From Robertmurraya sp047302285 (GTDB taxonomy: Bacteria > Bacillota > Bacilli > Bacillales > Cytobacillaceae): 64,000 bases of DNA. The translations under genes were made by a program, and so were the position numbers. Numbering within the stretch: position 1 is the stretch's first letter; each line of letters starts with the position of its first letter. This document shows positions 41,178 through 50,445 of the stretch, in pieces. The notes under the pieces are model-generated. The model had not been told where the DNA came from and did not search any database. It worked only from the letters and a program-made list of their open reading frames with translations. The stretch lies in contig NZ_CP154845.1 in assembly GCF_047302285.1 (NCBI RefSeq), positions 2,604,001-2,668,000 of the forward strand, given 5' to 3'.

Positions 41178-41867
41178 ATGTTTAAAATTTTGCTTATTGA
41201 AGATGATGCTTCACTTTCTCAAGAAATAGAAGAACGGTTAACGGATTGGTCTTATCATGTCGCTGGTATAAAAGACTTCGCAAATGTCTTACAACAATTT
41301 TCCACATTCAAACCTGATTTGGTGATTATTGATATTCAATTACCGAAATACGACGGATTTCATTGGTGTCGAATGATTCGCGCCCATTCAAATGTGCCAA
41401 TCGTATTCCTTTCATCTCGCGATCATCCGATGGATATGGTGATGGCGATGCAATTAGGGGCAGATGATTTTATTCAAAAGCCGTTTCATTTTGATGTCCT
41501 CATTGCGAAAATTCAAGCGATCCTACGTCGTGTTTATAATTACAGCTCTGAACCCGTTCAGCTTAAGACTTGGTGTGCTTCTACTATCGACTATGAGAAA
41601 AATACGGTAACAAACGATAAAGGAGCCATTGAGTTAACCAAAAATGAAATTTTCATTTTAAAACAACTCATTGAGAAGAAAAACAAAATTGTCACACGAG
41701 AAGAACTGATAAGAAGCTTATGGGACGATGAACGTTTTGTAAGTGACAATACACTAACGGTAAACGTCAATCGGCTTCGCAAAAAATTAGGGGAAATCGG
41801 ACTAGAACCATTTATTGAAACGAAAGTTGGTCAAGGTTACATAGCGATTGAAGAGGAATTAATATGA
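41178..41867 (+). CDS. OmpR-family response regulator, BceR-like
   Basis: 229 residues from ATG 41178 (AAGGTGAT upstream). Receiver domain: LLIEDDASLSQEIEERL, phospho-acceptor Asp52 in IIDIQLP, FLSSRDHPMDMVMAMQLGADDFIQKPF; then the winged-helix DNA-binding domain (ELTKNEIFILKQLIEKKNKIVTREELI, DNTLTVNVNRLRKKLG). The HPMDMVMAMQLGADD pattern is typical of BceR/YxdJ-type regulators. It is followed by its histidine kinase (four-base overlap) and a BceAB-type transporter. Confidence 0.9.
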   Translation: MFKILLIEDDASLSQEIEERLTDWSYHVAGIKDFANVLQQFSTFKPDLVIIDIQLPKYDGFHWCRMIRAHSNVPIVFLSSRDHPMDMVMAMQLGADDFIQKPFHFDVLIAKIQAILRRVYNYSSEPVQLKTWCASTIDYEKNTVTNDKGAIELTKNEIFILKQLIEKKNKIVTREELIRSLWDDERFVSDNTLTVNVNRLRKKLGEIGLEPFIETKVGQGYIAIEEELI

Positions 41868-42880
41868 TTCGAAAGTATTTAATCGAAAGACGTAGCTGGA
41901 TTCTTTTTTTTCTATTTAGCCAAATGGTCATCCTTTTTGTAACATATTTAGACTCAAAAATTTCTTTATTAGCCACACTATATAGTGTACTTCTCTCAAC
42001 CATTGCCTTTATCCTCTTTCTCCTTTTCCGTTATCAGAAGGAATCAAGATTTTTCTTAGCCCTTGAGGAATGGGAGGAAGATTTTGACCTATCGAAGCTA
42101 ACATATGCCGAAAGACCCTTTGAGAAAATCGTCGAAGATACCATCACAAATCAAATTGACCTCTTAAAAAAAGGAGCTTCTCATAATAGATGGGAACTTG
42201 AACAGGAAAAAGATGAGCTAATGTCCTGGCTACATGAAGTGAAAACACCACTGACAGCCCTTCATTTAATGATCGATCGAATCGACGATGAAAGATTAAA
42301 AGAAAGAATGAAATATGAATGGCTAAGAATCGATCATCTACTCGATCAACAACTACATCAACGGCGTCTACCATTTATGGAGAATGATCTTTATATAGAA
42401 GAAACGAATTTAAAAACCATTGTTTATCAAGAAATTAAAGGACTACAATCGTGGTGTATGCAAAAGGGAATCGGCTTTGATATGGACTTAGAAATTACTT
42501 ATGTGCTAAGTGATTCGAAATGGCTCTCCTTTATCATCAGACAATTGCTCACGAATGCAGTGAAATATAGTAAAGATTCGGATATCCAGATAAAAAGCTA
42601 CGCTCAAAATGGAGCAATCGTCTTGGAAGTAGCAGATTTCGGTCGTGGTATTGATCCGAAAGACGTGCCGCGAATTTTCGACCGTGGCTTTACATCGACC
42701 TCTCATCATCAGGATCATGCAGCAACAGGAATGGGCCTGTATCTAGTAAGTAAAGCGGCAAAATCCCTTTTCATTAACATTCAAGTTGAATCTAAATTAG
42801 GTGTTGGTACCACCTTTACATTAACCTTCCCAAAGAAAAATGAGTTTGTCCGCTTGTCATCTGATCTGAATGATGATTAA
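41864..42880 (+). CDS. Intramembrane-sensing histidine kinase, BceS-like
   Basis: 338 residues with two N-terminal transmembrane helices (about 10-29 and 33-55) joined by only a few residues, so there is no extracellular sensor domain. The H box is SWLHEVKTPLTALHLMID (His124); N, G1 and G2 boxes follow: LLTNAVKYS, VLEVADFGRGID, DRGFTS and GMGLYLVSKAA. This is the layout of Bce-type kinases that sense peptide antibiotics through their partner ABC transporter. Confidence 0.9.
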   Translation: MIRKYLIERRSWILFFLFSQMVILFVTYLDSKISLLATLYSVLLSTIAFILFLLFRYQKESRFFLALEEWEEDFDLSKLTYAERPFEKIVEDTITNQIDLLKKGASHNRWELEQEKDELMSWLHEVKTPLTALHLMIDRIDDERLKERMKYEWLRIDHLLDQQLHQRRLPFMENDLYIEETNLKTIVYQEIKGLQSWCMQKGIGFDMDLEITYVLSDSKWLSFIIRQLLTNAVKYSKDSDIQIKSYAQNGAIVLEVADFGRGIDPKDVPRIFDRGFTSTSHHQDHAATGMGLYLVSKAAKSLFINIQVESKLGVGTTFTLTFPKKNEFVRLSSDLNDD

Positions 42881-42901
42881 TGGTTGTACAAGCTATTACT
42901 T

Positions 42902-42979
42902 GCATGTGACAAAAATGTCACATGCTTTTCCATTTTGTTTGCTCAATCGAAGGAAGCTTCTGATAGCTCCTTCTATAAT
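42902..42979 (+). promoter_or_regulatory. Operator and promoter of the BceAB-type transporter
   Basis: Perfect palindrome GCATGTGACA-AAAA-TGTCACATGC (42902-42925) contains the TNACA-N4-TGTNA form known for BceR-like regulators. The -10 TATAAT lies at 42974-42979, with no good -35, as expected for an activated promoter. The hairpin could also act as a weak terminator for the kinase gene. Confidence 0.7.
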
Positions 42980-43011
42980 GAAAAAATAGAGAGAAAAAGG
43001 AGCGACTTAAA

Positions 43012-43773
43012 ATGACCATATTAGAGGCAACAAAAATCTATAAGAGCTACGGAAATAAATTCAATAAACAAGAAGTGTTAAAAGCAATAGATATTCAAAT
43101 TGAAAAAGGAGAATTCGTTAGCATCATGGGGGCTTCTGGTTCAGGAAAAACTACCCTCTTGAATGTTTTGTCCTCAATTGATAAAGCAAGCGATGGTTCG
43201 ATCAAAATAGAAGGCAAAGAAATCACGACTCTAAAGGAAAAAGAACTAGCCGAATTTAGAAAAAGGCATTTAGGCTTTATTTTTCAAGAATACAACTTAT
43301 TGGATACCTTAACCGTGAAGGAAAATATCCTTTTACCGCTATCTGTCGCGGGAATTTCAAAACAGGCTGCTGAGCAAATGTTTGTTGCACTTGCTAAAGA
43401 ACTTGGGATCTATGAAATGAAAGACAAATACCCAAATGAAATCTCTGGTGGACAAAAACAACGAACTTCTGCCGCACGGGCATTTATTCATGAACCAAGC
43501 ATTATTTTTGCCGATGAACCAACAGGTGCATTGGACTCAAAATCGGCATCTGATCTACTTAGTAAGCTAAGTGACTTAAATGAAAACCGCAATACAACGA
43601 TCGCCATGGTCACCCACGATCCGATCGCTGCTAGCTATAGTGACCGTGTTATTTTTATAAAAGATGGACGTATTTTTACTCAAAGCTATAAAGGAGAGCA
43701 GCCAAGAAATTTATTCCTAAAAGATATTATGAAAACACAAGGCGTTTTAGGCGGTGTCCAGTATGAAGATTAA
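43012..43773 (+). CDS. BceA-like ABC transporter ATPase
   Basis: 253 residues of the MacB/BceA type. Walker A GASGSGKTTLLN near residue 41, Q-loop FIFQEYNLLDTLTV, signature SGGQKQRTSAARAF, Walker B IIFADEPTGALDS, and switch His in VTHD. The D-loop and the C-terminal extension (FLKDIMKTQGVLGG) are usual for BceA. Works with the permease for peptide-antibiotic detoxification and for signalling to the kinase. Confidence 0.93.
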   Translation: MTILEATKIYKSYGNKFNKQEVLKAIDIQIEKGEFVSIMGASGSGKTTLLNVLSSIDKASDGSIKIEGKEITTLKEKELAEFRKRHLGFIFQEYNLLDTLTVKENILLPLSVAGISKQAAEQMFVALAKELGIYEMKDKYPNEISGGQKQRTSAARAFIHEPSIIFADEPTGALDSKSASDLLSKLSDLNENRNTTIAMVTHDPIAASYSDRVIFIKDGRIFTQSYKGEQPRNLFLKDIMKTQGVLGGVQYED

Positions 43774-45709
43774 TGAACTTATCATACGGAATCTAAAAAA
43801 GAATATAAAAAACTATTATCTCTATGTTTTTGCATTAGTCTTTAGTGCAGCCCTATATTTCGCATTTGTTACCCTACAATATGATCCGTCCATTGATCAA
43901 TTAGAGAGTAATATTAAAGGTGCAGCAGCTATACGTTCGGCTTCGGTTTTACTGGTTGTGATCGTATCCGTCTTTCTACTTTATGCAAATAATATTTTTA
44001 TTAAAAGACGAAGTCAAGAAATTGGTTTATTTCAACTTATCGGTATGACAAAGGGAAAAATATTTCGCATTTTAAACATAGAAAACTTTATTCTCTATTT
44101 TCTTTCACTCGCATTAGGCATTTTTATCGGTTTCATCGGTTCAAAACTGATTTTAATGATTCTCTTTAAAATAACAGGAATCGAGACAGAGACAGCTTTA
44201 CATTTTTCAAGCGAAGCTCTCCTCCAATCCGTTGTTATTTTCACGATCATTTATGTACTAATCATGCTTATGAATTATCTGTTTATAAAACGCCTGTCGA
44301 TTTTATCCTTATTTAGGGTCATTTCAACTACCGAAAATACGTTAAAAAGAATGAGCTTTTGGCAAATGTTCATTGGAATCGCTGGAATAATCCTCGTCAT
44401 AATCGGCTATTATGTTTCCTCTATCCTATTTAGTGGAGAGTATACTGAAATGAACGAATTGTTCATAGCGATGATCTTTATACTTGCTTCTGTTATCATA
44501 GGTACCTATCTGTTTTTCAAAGGATCAGTAAACTTTATTTTTCATCTCATTCGCAAAGGAAAAAATGGCTACTTAAACATTAATGAAGTGCTTTCTTTAT
44601 CTTCATTAATGTTTCGAATGAAGTCAAACGCACTATTGCTAACAATCATTACAACTGTGTCGGCATTAGCACTTGCTTTATTATCCTTATCCTATATCTC
44701 TTACTATTCAGCTGAGACAAAGGCTAAAAATTATGTCGCAAGTGATTTTGCGATTACGAATGAGGAAGATGCAAAACGATTTGAGGAAAAGCTAGAGCAG
44801 GAACAAATCCCTTATTCCACAACGAAGATTCATGTAATTCAAGTTGAATCACATATAAATGCTATTATCGAGGGTGACACTGAAAGCCTGTTTGTCGATA
44901 CAGATAAGGTTGTCATACCTGTTATCAGTGATAACGATGTTAATGAATACGATCTTTCACCAGATGAAACCATTTTTTCAGGTTATGATGATATGCTCGA
45001 AAGATTTATAAGATTTGCAGATACTGGAGAGATAGAACTAATTGGCCAAACACAAACGATTCCTCTAAAATTTATCGGATTGGAAAAGGAATACTTCATT
45101 TCTTGGCAATCTAATCAAGGTGGATTACCGATTGCAATCGTTGATGAGACAGTATTTGCGCAATTATCTGAAGACCTTGATCCAGCTATTCAAGGAGATA
45201 CATCTTTATTTATTGGCTACCATTTAAAGATGAGTGAACAACTGGAGAAAGCGGATAAAATTTTTGAAGAGCTTGGTTTTGATGAAAATTATTTACATTC
45301 CTCTCGCTTACAAATGAGCAATGAAGAAAAAGGCAATATGGGACTTATCATGTTCATAGTTGGCTTTCTTGGTTTAACGTTCTTAATTACATCAGGCTGT
45401 ATTCTATATTTTAAACAAATGGGAGAGAGTGAAGAAGAAAAACCAAGCTACACGATCTTACGAAAACTTGGATTTACAGAACAAGACTTGGTGAGAGGAA
45501 TACGTTTCAAACAGCTATTTAATTTTGGCATCCCTCTTTTTATCGGCCTTCTCCATAGTAACTTTGCGATCCAATCAGGCTGGTTCCTATTTGGTTCAGA
45601 GTTATGGACGCCAATGATTCTTGTCATGATTATTTACACCGTCCTTTATTCAATCTTTGGTTTCCTATCACTGTTCTACTACAAAAAAGTCATTACATTA
45701 TCTCTATGA
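43763..45709 (+). CDS. BceB-like ABC transporter permease (FtsX type)
   Basis: 648 residues from ATG 43763, inside the end of the ATPase gene. Ten transmembrane helices: one near the N terminus, three in the first FtsX block (SVLLVVIVSVFLLYANNIFIKRR, IGLFQLIGMTKGKIF), further helices to residue ~320, then a large extracellular domain of about 210 residues (YVASDFAITNEEDAKRFEEKL to DENYLHSSRLQMSN) between helices 7 and 8, and three last helices. The large loop is the hallmark of BceB permeases and binds the peptide or its lipid target. Which antibiotic cannot be predicted. Confidence 0.92.
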   Translation: MKINELIIRNLKKNIKNYYLYVFALVFSAALYFAFVTLQYDPSIDQLESNIKGAAAIRSASVLLVVIVSVFLLYANNIFIKRRSQEIGLFQLIGMTKGKIFRILNIENFILYFLSLALGIFIGFIGSKLILMILFKITGIETETALHFSSEALLQSVVIFTIIYVLIMLMNYLFIKRLSILSLFRVISTTENTLKRMSFWQMFIGIAGIILVIIGYYVSSILFSGEYTEMNELFIAMIFILASVIIGTYLFFKGSVNFIFHLIRKGKNGYLNINEVLSLSSLMFRMKSNALLLTIITTVSALALALLSLSYISYYSAETKAKNYVASDFAITNEEDAKRFEEKLEQEQIPYSTTKIHVIQVESHINAIIEGDTESLFVDTDKVVIPVISDNDVNEYDLSPDETIFSGYDDMLERFIRFADTGEIELIGQTQTIPLKFIGLEKEYFISWQSNQGGLPIAIVDETVFAQLSEDLDPAIQGDTSLFIGYHLKMSEQLEKADKIFEELGFDENYLHSSRLQMSNEEKGNMGLIMFIVGFLGLTFLITSGCILYFKQMGESEEEKPSYTILRKLGFTEQDLVRGIRFKQLFNFGIPLFIGLLHSNFAIQSGWFLFGSELWTPMILVMIIYTVLYSIFGFLSLFYYKKVITLSL

Positions 45710-45741
45710 AAAAAGGAGCTCCATTAATGGGGCTCCTTTTA
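45708..45741. terminator. Bidirectional terminator
   Basis: AAAAGGAGCTCC / GGGGCTCCTTTT stem around ATTAAT between the converging BceB-like gene and the flavin reductase gene. Confidence 0.85.
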
Positions 45742-45743
45742 GC

Positions 45744-46286
45744 TTATCCTACATTCACAAATTCAATAAATCGTTCAACAACACCATCTAAAAAGGTTAA
45801 TGTTGGTTCATCAACAAGCCTTCCCTCTTTAAATTTATCACCTGCATGATTGATAAGAATTTCATTTCCAGCAGGTGGCAATACACGTGAAGAAAGTCCA
45901 GGACTTGATAAAATTTGACGCAAATGCTGCTGTGCTCGCAGCGATCCAACTTGTCCTGTTGATGCTCCCGCAACCATGACAGGCTTCCCTTTTAATTCCT
46001 TGTCTGCACGAGAAAGCCAATCTAAGGCATTTTTTAATACTCCTGGGATTGACCAGTTAAATTCTGGTGTCACAATGAGAACACCATCGCTATTTACAAT
46101 CTCTTTTCGTAAGCGAAGTACTTCAGAGCTTGGATTGGCTTCCGTATCTTGATTGTAATGAGGAAGATCATCAATCTTTGCTACGGTAATTTCTACTTTT
46201 TCCTGATATCGTTCTTCCATTGTTTTCACTAAGGCTAAATTTAACGATTCTTTTCTAGTGCTTCCTACAAGTGCTACGAGTTTCAT
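45744..46286 (-). CDS. NADPH-dependent FMN reductase family protein
   Basis: 180 residues of the flavodoxin-like FMN_red fold: LVALVGSTRKESLNLALV (phosphate loop), VLIVTPEFNWSIPGVLKNALDWLSR and PVMVAGASTGQVGSLRAQQHLRQIL. Azoreductase/quinone reductase activity is common. It lies 32 bp downstream of an aldo/keto reductase gene, co-directional, so the two may form a redox/stress operon. Confidence 0.87.
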   Translation of the reverse strand: MKLVALVGSTRKESLNLALVKTMEERYQEKVEITVAKIDDLPHYNQDTEANPSSEVLRLRKEIVNSDGVLIVTPEFNWSIPGVLKNALDWLSRADKELKGKPVMVAGASTGQVGSLRAQQHLRQILSSPGLSSRVLPPAGNEILINHAGDKFKEGRLVDEPTLTFLDGVVERFIEFVNVG

Positions 46287-46318
46287 TTCTTTACCACCTT
46301 TGTCGCTTAATGAATTGA

Positions 46319-47251
46319 TTATACTTGAAAAACACGATCAATCTTCGCAATTTCGGATTCTGAAAGTTGAACTTCCCCTGCTTGAAGATTGCTCAAAATC
46401 TGCTCCGGTGTTTTTGCACCAGGAATGACTGCATCAATTGGTTTACGTGTTAAATACCACGCTAAAACAATATGACCAACCTGACAATTTTTTTCATTGG
46501 CTATTTTATGTAATTCATCAATTTTATCTAAATTACTGAAGTAAGCGTCCTCTTTAAACAGTGGGTGCTTCTTTTGACTCTCCGTCAAAGAAGTATCTCT
46601 GCGATATTTTCCTGTTAAAAGGCCCTTCGCTAATGGAAAATACGGGATAAAAGAAATTTCCTGTTCCGTCACATACGGAAACAGCTCTTCTTCAGCAGTA
46701 CGGTTGAACAAGTTATAATGAGACTGCAGTACCTCTAAGTAGCCATCTTGATTGGCTTCCTTCAACTGCTCTATATTAAAATTCGAAACACCAATCGCTC
46801 TGATCTTCCCTTGTTCCTTTAACCTTTGTAACGCACCGACAGCTTCTGCCTTTGGCGTTTTGTCATCTGGAAAATGAATATAAAATATATCAATATAGTC
46901 TGTTTGAAGCCTTCTAAGTGACTCTTCAACACTTTGAGTGAGAAATTGTGGAGAATTATTATGCACGACTTGGTTGTCAACAAATGTGTAAGATGCCTTT
47001 GATGCAATGACAAAGGTGTCTCGTTTGCCATGTTCTTTCATGACCTCACCGATTAATTCTTCTGAGCGACCAAGTCCATAAAAATAAGCTGTATCAAAAA
47101 AGTTCATTCCATTATTAACTGCTGTATGAATGATCTTTTTAGAAATCGCTTCATCGATATTTTCATAAATATTATGGCCTCCAATGGCATTTGCTCCTAG
47201 ACCAATGGGATTAACAAGTAAATCTGTTCTACCAATTCGATTACGTAACAT
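46319..47251 (-). CDS. Aldo/keto reductase
   Basis: 310 residues. AKR barrel with the catalytic tetrad context: NFFDTAYFYGLGRSEELIG (Asp and Tyr), FVIASKASY (Lys) and YIDIFYIHFPD (His). NADPH-binding C-terminal pieces FPLAKGLLTGKYR and VIPGAKTPEQI are present. Reduces aldehydes/ketones; substrate unknown. ATG 47251 has GGAGGAG upstream. Confidence 0.9.
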   Translation of the reverse strand: MLRNRIGRTDLLVNPIGLGANAIGGHNIYENIDEAISKKIIHTAVNNGMNFFDTAYFYGLGRSEELIGEVMKEHGKRDTFVIASKASYTFVDNQVVHNNSPQFLTQSVEESLRRLQTDYIDIFYIHFPDDKTPKAEAVGALQRLKEQGKIRAIGVSNFNIEQLKEANQDGYLEVLQSHYNLFNRTAEEELFPYVTEQEISFIPYFPLAKGLLTGKYRRDTSLTESQKKHPLFKEDAYFSNLDKIDELHKIANEKNCQVGHIVLAWYLTRKPIDAVIPGAKTPEQILSNLQAGEVQLSESEIAKIDRVFQV

Positions 47252-47371
47252 CGTTCATGCTCCTCCTTTCAACTAATACCCTTTTAATATAAACCTCTCA
47301 TTTTTGATTTGCGAATTATAAGTCTTCATTCTGAGTTTGGTTTTTAATTATTTGGCATCACTCCACTTTAT

Positions 47372-47431
47372 ATTCAATATATATATTATATAATGTAACG
47401 TATATATTGAATTATGCAATATATATGTTAC
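47372..47431. promoter_or_regulatory. Palindromic operator region between the AKR and XRE genes
   Basis: Two overlapping inverted repeats: GTAACGTATATATTG / CAATATATATGTTAC (47395-47409, 47417-47431; one mismatch, 7-nt spacer) and ATTCAATATATA / TATATATTGAAT (47372-47383, 47401-47412). Their position ~27 bp before the XRE regulator start points to autorepression, and possibly control of the divergent aldo/keto reductase. Confidence 0.6.
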
Positions 47432-47457
47432 AATAAATATAAGAGGTGATTCACTAG

Positions 47458-47676
47458 GTGAGAAATAACGTAAAAATTGCTCGTATTCAAGTTGATTTAA
47501 CACAGCAAGAGCTAGCAGAGAAAATCGGTGTCACAAGGCAAACCATAAGCTTAATTGAAAAAGGCAAGTATAATCCAACGTTGAAATTATGCTTAGAAAT
47601 TTGTTATGCCGTCAATAAATCATTAGATGAGATTTTTTGGATTGATCAGGAGGTATTAAAAAATGAAGATCATTAA
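47458..47676 (+). CDS. XRE-family helix-turn-helix regulator
   Basis: 72 residues from GTG 47458 (AAGAGGTGAT upstream). Almost the whole protein is one HTH domain: ARIQVDLTQQELAEKIGVTRQTISLIEKGKYNPTLKLCLEICYAVNKSLDEIF. Followed by a membrane protein that overlaps it by 14 bases, a frequent pairing in Bacilli in which the membrane protein's role is unknown. Confidence 0.9.
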   Translation: MRNNVKIARIQVDLTQQELAEKIGVTRQTISLIEKGKYNPTLKLCLEICYAVNKSLDEIFWIDQEVLKNEDH

Positions 47677-48097
47677 AGATGAACGATTACAATTGCAAAA
47701 TTTAAAAAACATCCGTATTGCCTTTATTGTACAGACAGTTGGGGTCCTCGCGATTCTACTCTATGAAACAGTAACTGAAGGGTTTACTGCGGCTAAAGAA
47801 AATCCTGTCTGGCTCGTTTTTATGCTTTCCGCTGTTGTCTTAGGGTGGCTAAATCTAACAATTTCCGTCGACGAGTATGATGATGCCAATCCTCCAAAAA
47901 AGCTAGCGCCGTATTATCAAGTTGTTATTATTCCTTTAGTGGTAGGTGCTGTCGTCACATTGCTGGCATTATACGGACCAGACAAAAGCAGCTTTAGTGA
48001 AGCAATACTTATTGGAGCAGTTGTATTTGTTTGTTTTCTTGCAACCTTTACATTTGTATATTTCTTACGAAAAAAGCGGGCAAAGGATAGAGAATAA
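47663..48097 (+). CDS. Four-helix membrane protein paired with an XRE regulator
   Basis: 144 residues with four hydrophobic helices: IRIAFIVQTVGVLAILLYE, WLVFMLSAVVLGWLNLTIS, YYQVVIIPLVVGAVVTLLAL and AILIGAVVFVCFLATFTFVYF, followed by a basic tail. ATG 47663 lies within the last codons of the regulator gene with AGGAGG in front. Such pairs (HTH plus DUF3796-like membrane protein) may tie a membrane signal to transcription, but nothing is proven. Confidence 0.75.
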   Translation: MKIIKDERLQLQNLKNIRIAFIVQTVGVLAILLYETVTEGFTAAKENPVWLVFMLSAVVLGWLNLTISVDEYDDANPPKKLAPYYQVVIIPLVVGAVVTLLALYGPDKSSFSEAILIGAVVFVCFLATFTFVYFLRKKRAKDRE

Positions 48098-48114
48098 CAT
48101 CTTCCATCTACATA

Positions 48115-48147
48115 CAAAAATGGTAATAACAAGCTATTACCATTTTT
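48115..48147. terminator. Intrinsic terminator
   Basis: AAAATGGTAATA / TATTACCATTTT stem with loop ACAAGC and T tail after the membrane protein gene. Confidence 0.88.
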
Positions 48148-48322
48148 GTATGTATGTTTTCATTGCAAGCCATTTGATTACTTCAATTCACATAACAAAA
48201 TGAGAACATACTTCGTCCTATACCTACAAACTATTTAATCAACCAATGATAGACTAATTTAGGAAGAAAGCTTTTAAATCGGTACCTCCTCATTGACTTT
48301 TCCTCCTTTAATACGAAAATTT

Positions 48323-49477
48323 TCATCCTTTGTAAACCCATTTTAATAGATTGATAAAGTCTAATTCAGATACTTCTTTCGGGTTCCCCTCTGTACAAAT
48401 ATCCTTTTGGGCACTATGGACGATGTCTTGGATTTGACGTTCATATACTTGCTCCTCTATATTTGCACCGTGTATGGATAAAGGGATTCCTAATTTTTCA
48501 TTGAGTACTTTTACCGCGGTAGAAAGACTCAAGACACCTTCTTTTCGCGTTGAACAAGGTAATCCTAGAATTCTAGCCAGTTCTGCATACTTCTTGGCTG
48601 CCTTTGAGGTTTGATAAGTATCATCGCATAAACCTCCATTATATTGAATGATATATGGGAGCAATAACGCGTTACTTCTGCCGTGGGAAAGGTGGAACTT
48701 TGCACCGATAGCGTGAGCTAAGCTATGAGTAATCCCTAATGATGCGTTCGTAAATGCGATACCAGCCATGCATGAGGCTAGATGTAATTTCCCTCTTGCT
48801 TCCATGTCATTTCCAAATCGATACGCTCTTAACAAATAAGTAAAAACACTCTTAATCGCTTTTTCTGCATATAAATCTGTTAATTCTGTCGCATTTGCAG
48901 AGACATAAGCTTCTATTGCGTGAGTCAATACATCCATGCCCGTATCTGCCGTGACGGCTGGAGGTACCGTTTTCGTCAATTGCTCATCCAAAATCGCAAC
49001 CTCTGGAATCATCCGTTCGTCATTTAGAGGAATTTTAATATTATTGCTCATATCTGTCACAACTGAATAGGATGTGACTTCAGAGCCTGTACCACTAGTA
49101 GTTGGAATCGCAATAAATAAAGGTTTATCAACCCATTTATCATTTGGGATTTTTTCCATTACCTGATAATAGAAAAGCAGGATTGCTTTAGCTACATCAA
49201 TCGGTGATCCTCCCCCTAGAGCGATGATGACATCAGGTTTTTCTTCAAGAAATATAGCAAGACCCTTTTGAACGGTTTCAAGTGAAGGATTTGGCTCCAC
49301 ATCTGAGAAAATTTTACAAGGTAATCCTTGTAATCGATTCGTGATCGCATCTGCCATCCCAAATTTCACCATCATTTTATCCGTCACCAGAAAAGCTTTC
49401 TTTTTCTTTAAATCTTTTAAATAATCGATGGAATGGCTTCCATTGTAAATTTTTGGTCCTACAAAAAAGGAATTCAT
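48323..49477 (-). CDS. pduQ: Iron-containing alcohol dehydrogenase, PduQ-type
   Basis: 384 residues of the type III (iron) alcohol dehydrogenase family: GGGSPIDVAKA NAD-binding, IPTTSGTGSEVT, DTGMDVLTHAIEAYVS with two of the metal ligands, and THSLAHAIGAKFHLSHGRSNALLLP with the others. In diol-utilisation operons this enzyme reduces propionaldehyde (or 3-hydroxypropionaldehyde) to the alcohol and recycles NADH inside the microcompartment. Last gene of the visible operon; no clear terminator was found downstream. Confidence 0.87.
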   Translation of the reverse strand: MNSFFVGPKIYNGSHSIDYLKDLKKKKAFLVTDKMMVKFGMADAITNRLQGLPCKIFSDVEPNPSLETVQKGLAIFLEEKPDVIIALGGGSPIDVAKAILLFYYQVMEKIPNDKWVDKPLFIAIPTTSGTGSEVTSYSVVTDMSNNIKIPLNDERMIPEVAILDEQLTKTVPPAVTADTGMDVLTHAIEAYVSANATELTDLYAEKAIKSVFTYLLRAYRFGNDMEARGKLHLASCMAGIAFTNASLGITHSLAHAIGAKFHLSHGRSNALLLPYIIQYNGGLCDDTYQTSKAAKKYAELARILGLPCSTRKEGVLSLSTAVKVLNEKLGIPLSIHGANIEEQVYERQIQDIVHSAQKDICTEGNPKEVSELDFINLLKWVYKG

Positions 49478-49527
49478 GACGTGTACCTCCGTGTTTCTAA
49501 CTTAAAACTTCCTTATTGTGAAACTGA

Positions 49528-50364
49528 TCACATAAACGCGAAAATAAAGAAGCTACAAATAAAGATGGTCGTTGCTGGTGGGTCAATATACGTATCTACA
49601 TACGAATTGAAGGTATTCCCGGCGATTTCACCTATTACTCCAGCAATTACTGCAAACAACGCTCCATACAAGATACTTCCAGTAGCAATTGTTGCATACC
49701 CTGCGACAAGGGTGATATGATGTGTCGCTGGAATATCGAAGCCAAACTGTAAGAGAATTAATAAAGATGCACTAATGACGAAGCCAAGAACATTAATTTG
49801 AGTAAGGTCAACAAGATATGAAATGACTAATCCAAATCCGAGAGAGTAGACGACGATAAACCCTAACGATTTTCCCCCAGGTACAAACTTCCTTTTCTCT
49901 CCATTGGTAGGTGTAAATTTCCCTATGAGCCCCGATTTCCCAAAAACAAAACGAGAAATAATACAGGAGATAAACACGGTTAAAGCAACTGTATCTACAG
50001 GAGTTTCGAAATAAATAAGTACACTGTTAATAAGGTAACCAACAATGCCAAACATACCTCCGACCAATAAAACACCGATATCATTTGTCTTCTTCAGTGG
50101 TGTTAAAATATCTAAAGCACTATCCAGTGCATTCCTTTTGTTTGCTGCAAACGCCGCCGCTGCAACCCCTCCCGCAAATGCAATATGCGGACCAAGTAGT
50201 GTTCCAAATACGACATCGTTTAATATGGTCGGAGGTCCACCGGCGGCAATCACTCCGACACCAATTAACCCCACAAATCCTGCAAAAATAAAGGCAGGCA
50301 ATGCACCAAATAATGCACCAAATAGTCCACCGCCAAATGATGCCAAAATTAATTCCCAAGTCAT
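49528..50364 (-). CDS. Unknown integral membrane protein of the pdu operon
   Basis: 278 residues, very hydrophobic, about 8 transmembrane helices, glycine-rich (ELILASFGGGLFGALFGALP; GLIGVGVIAAGGPPTILND). The segments PHIAFAGGVAAAAFAANKR and FDIPATHHITLVAGYATIATGSILYGALFAVIAG look repeated in character. It is placed where other pdu operons carry a glycerol facilitator (PduF), but it has no NPA motifs and is not an aquaporin. It may move the diol or a product, or a cofactor precursor, but the family is not recognised. Confidence 0.6.
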   Translation of the reverse strand: MTWELILASFGGGLFGALFGALPAFIFAGFVGLIGVGVIAAGGPPTILNDVVFGTLLGPHIAFAGGVAAAAFAANKRNALDSALDILTPLKKTNDIGVLLVGGMFGIVGYLINSVLIYFETPVDTVALTVFISCIISRFVFGKSGLIGKFTPTNGEKRKFVPGGKSLGFIVVYSLGFGLVISYLVDLTQINVLGFVISASLLILLQFGFDIPATHHITLVAGYATIATGSILYGALFAVIAGVIGEIAGNTFNSYVDTYIDPPATTIFICSFFIFAFM

Positions 50365-50445
50365 AAAAACCTCTCCTCTTCAAATTCTTCGTATAAAATA
50401 AAGGTTTATCATGGAGAAAAAATCTAGTAATCATACACTTTGTTG

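Noticed and set aside
49528..50364. PduF glycerol facilitator
   Set aside because: No NPA motifs and wrong helix pattern for the aquaporin family.
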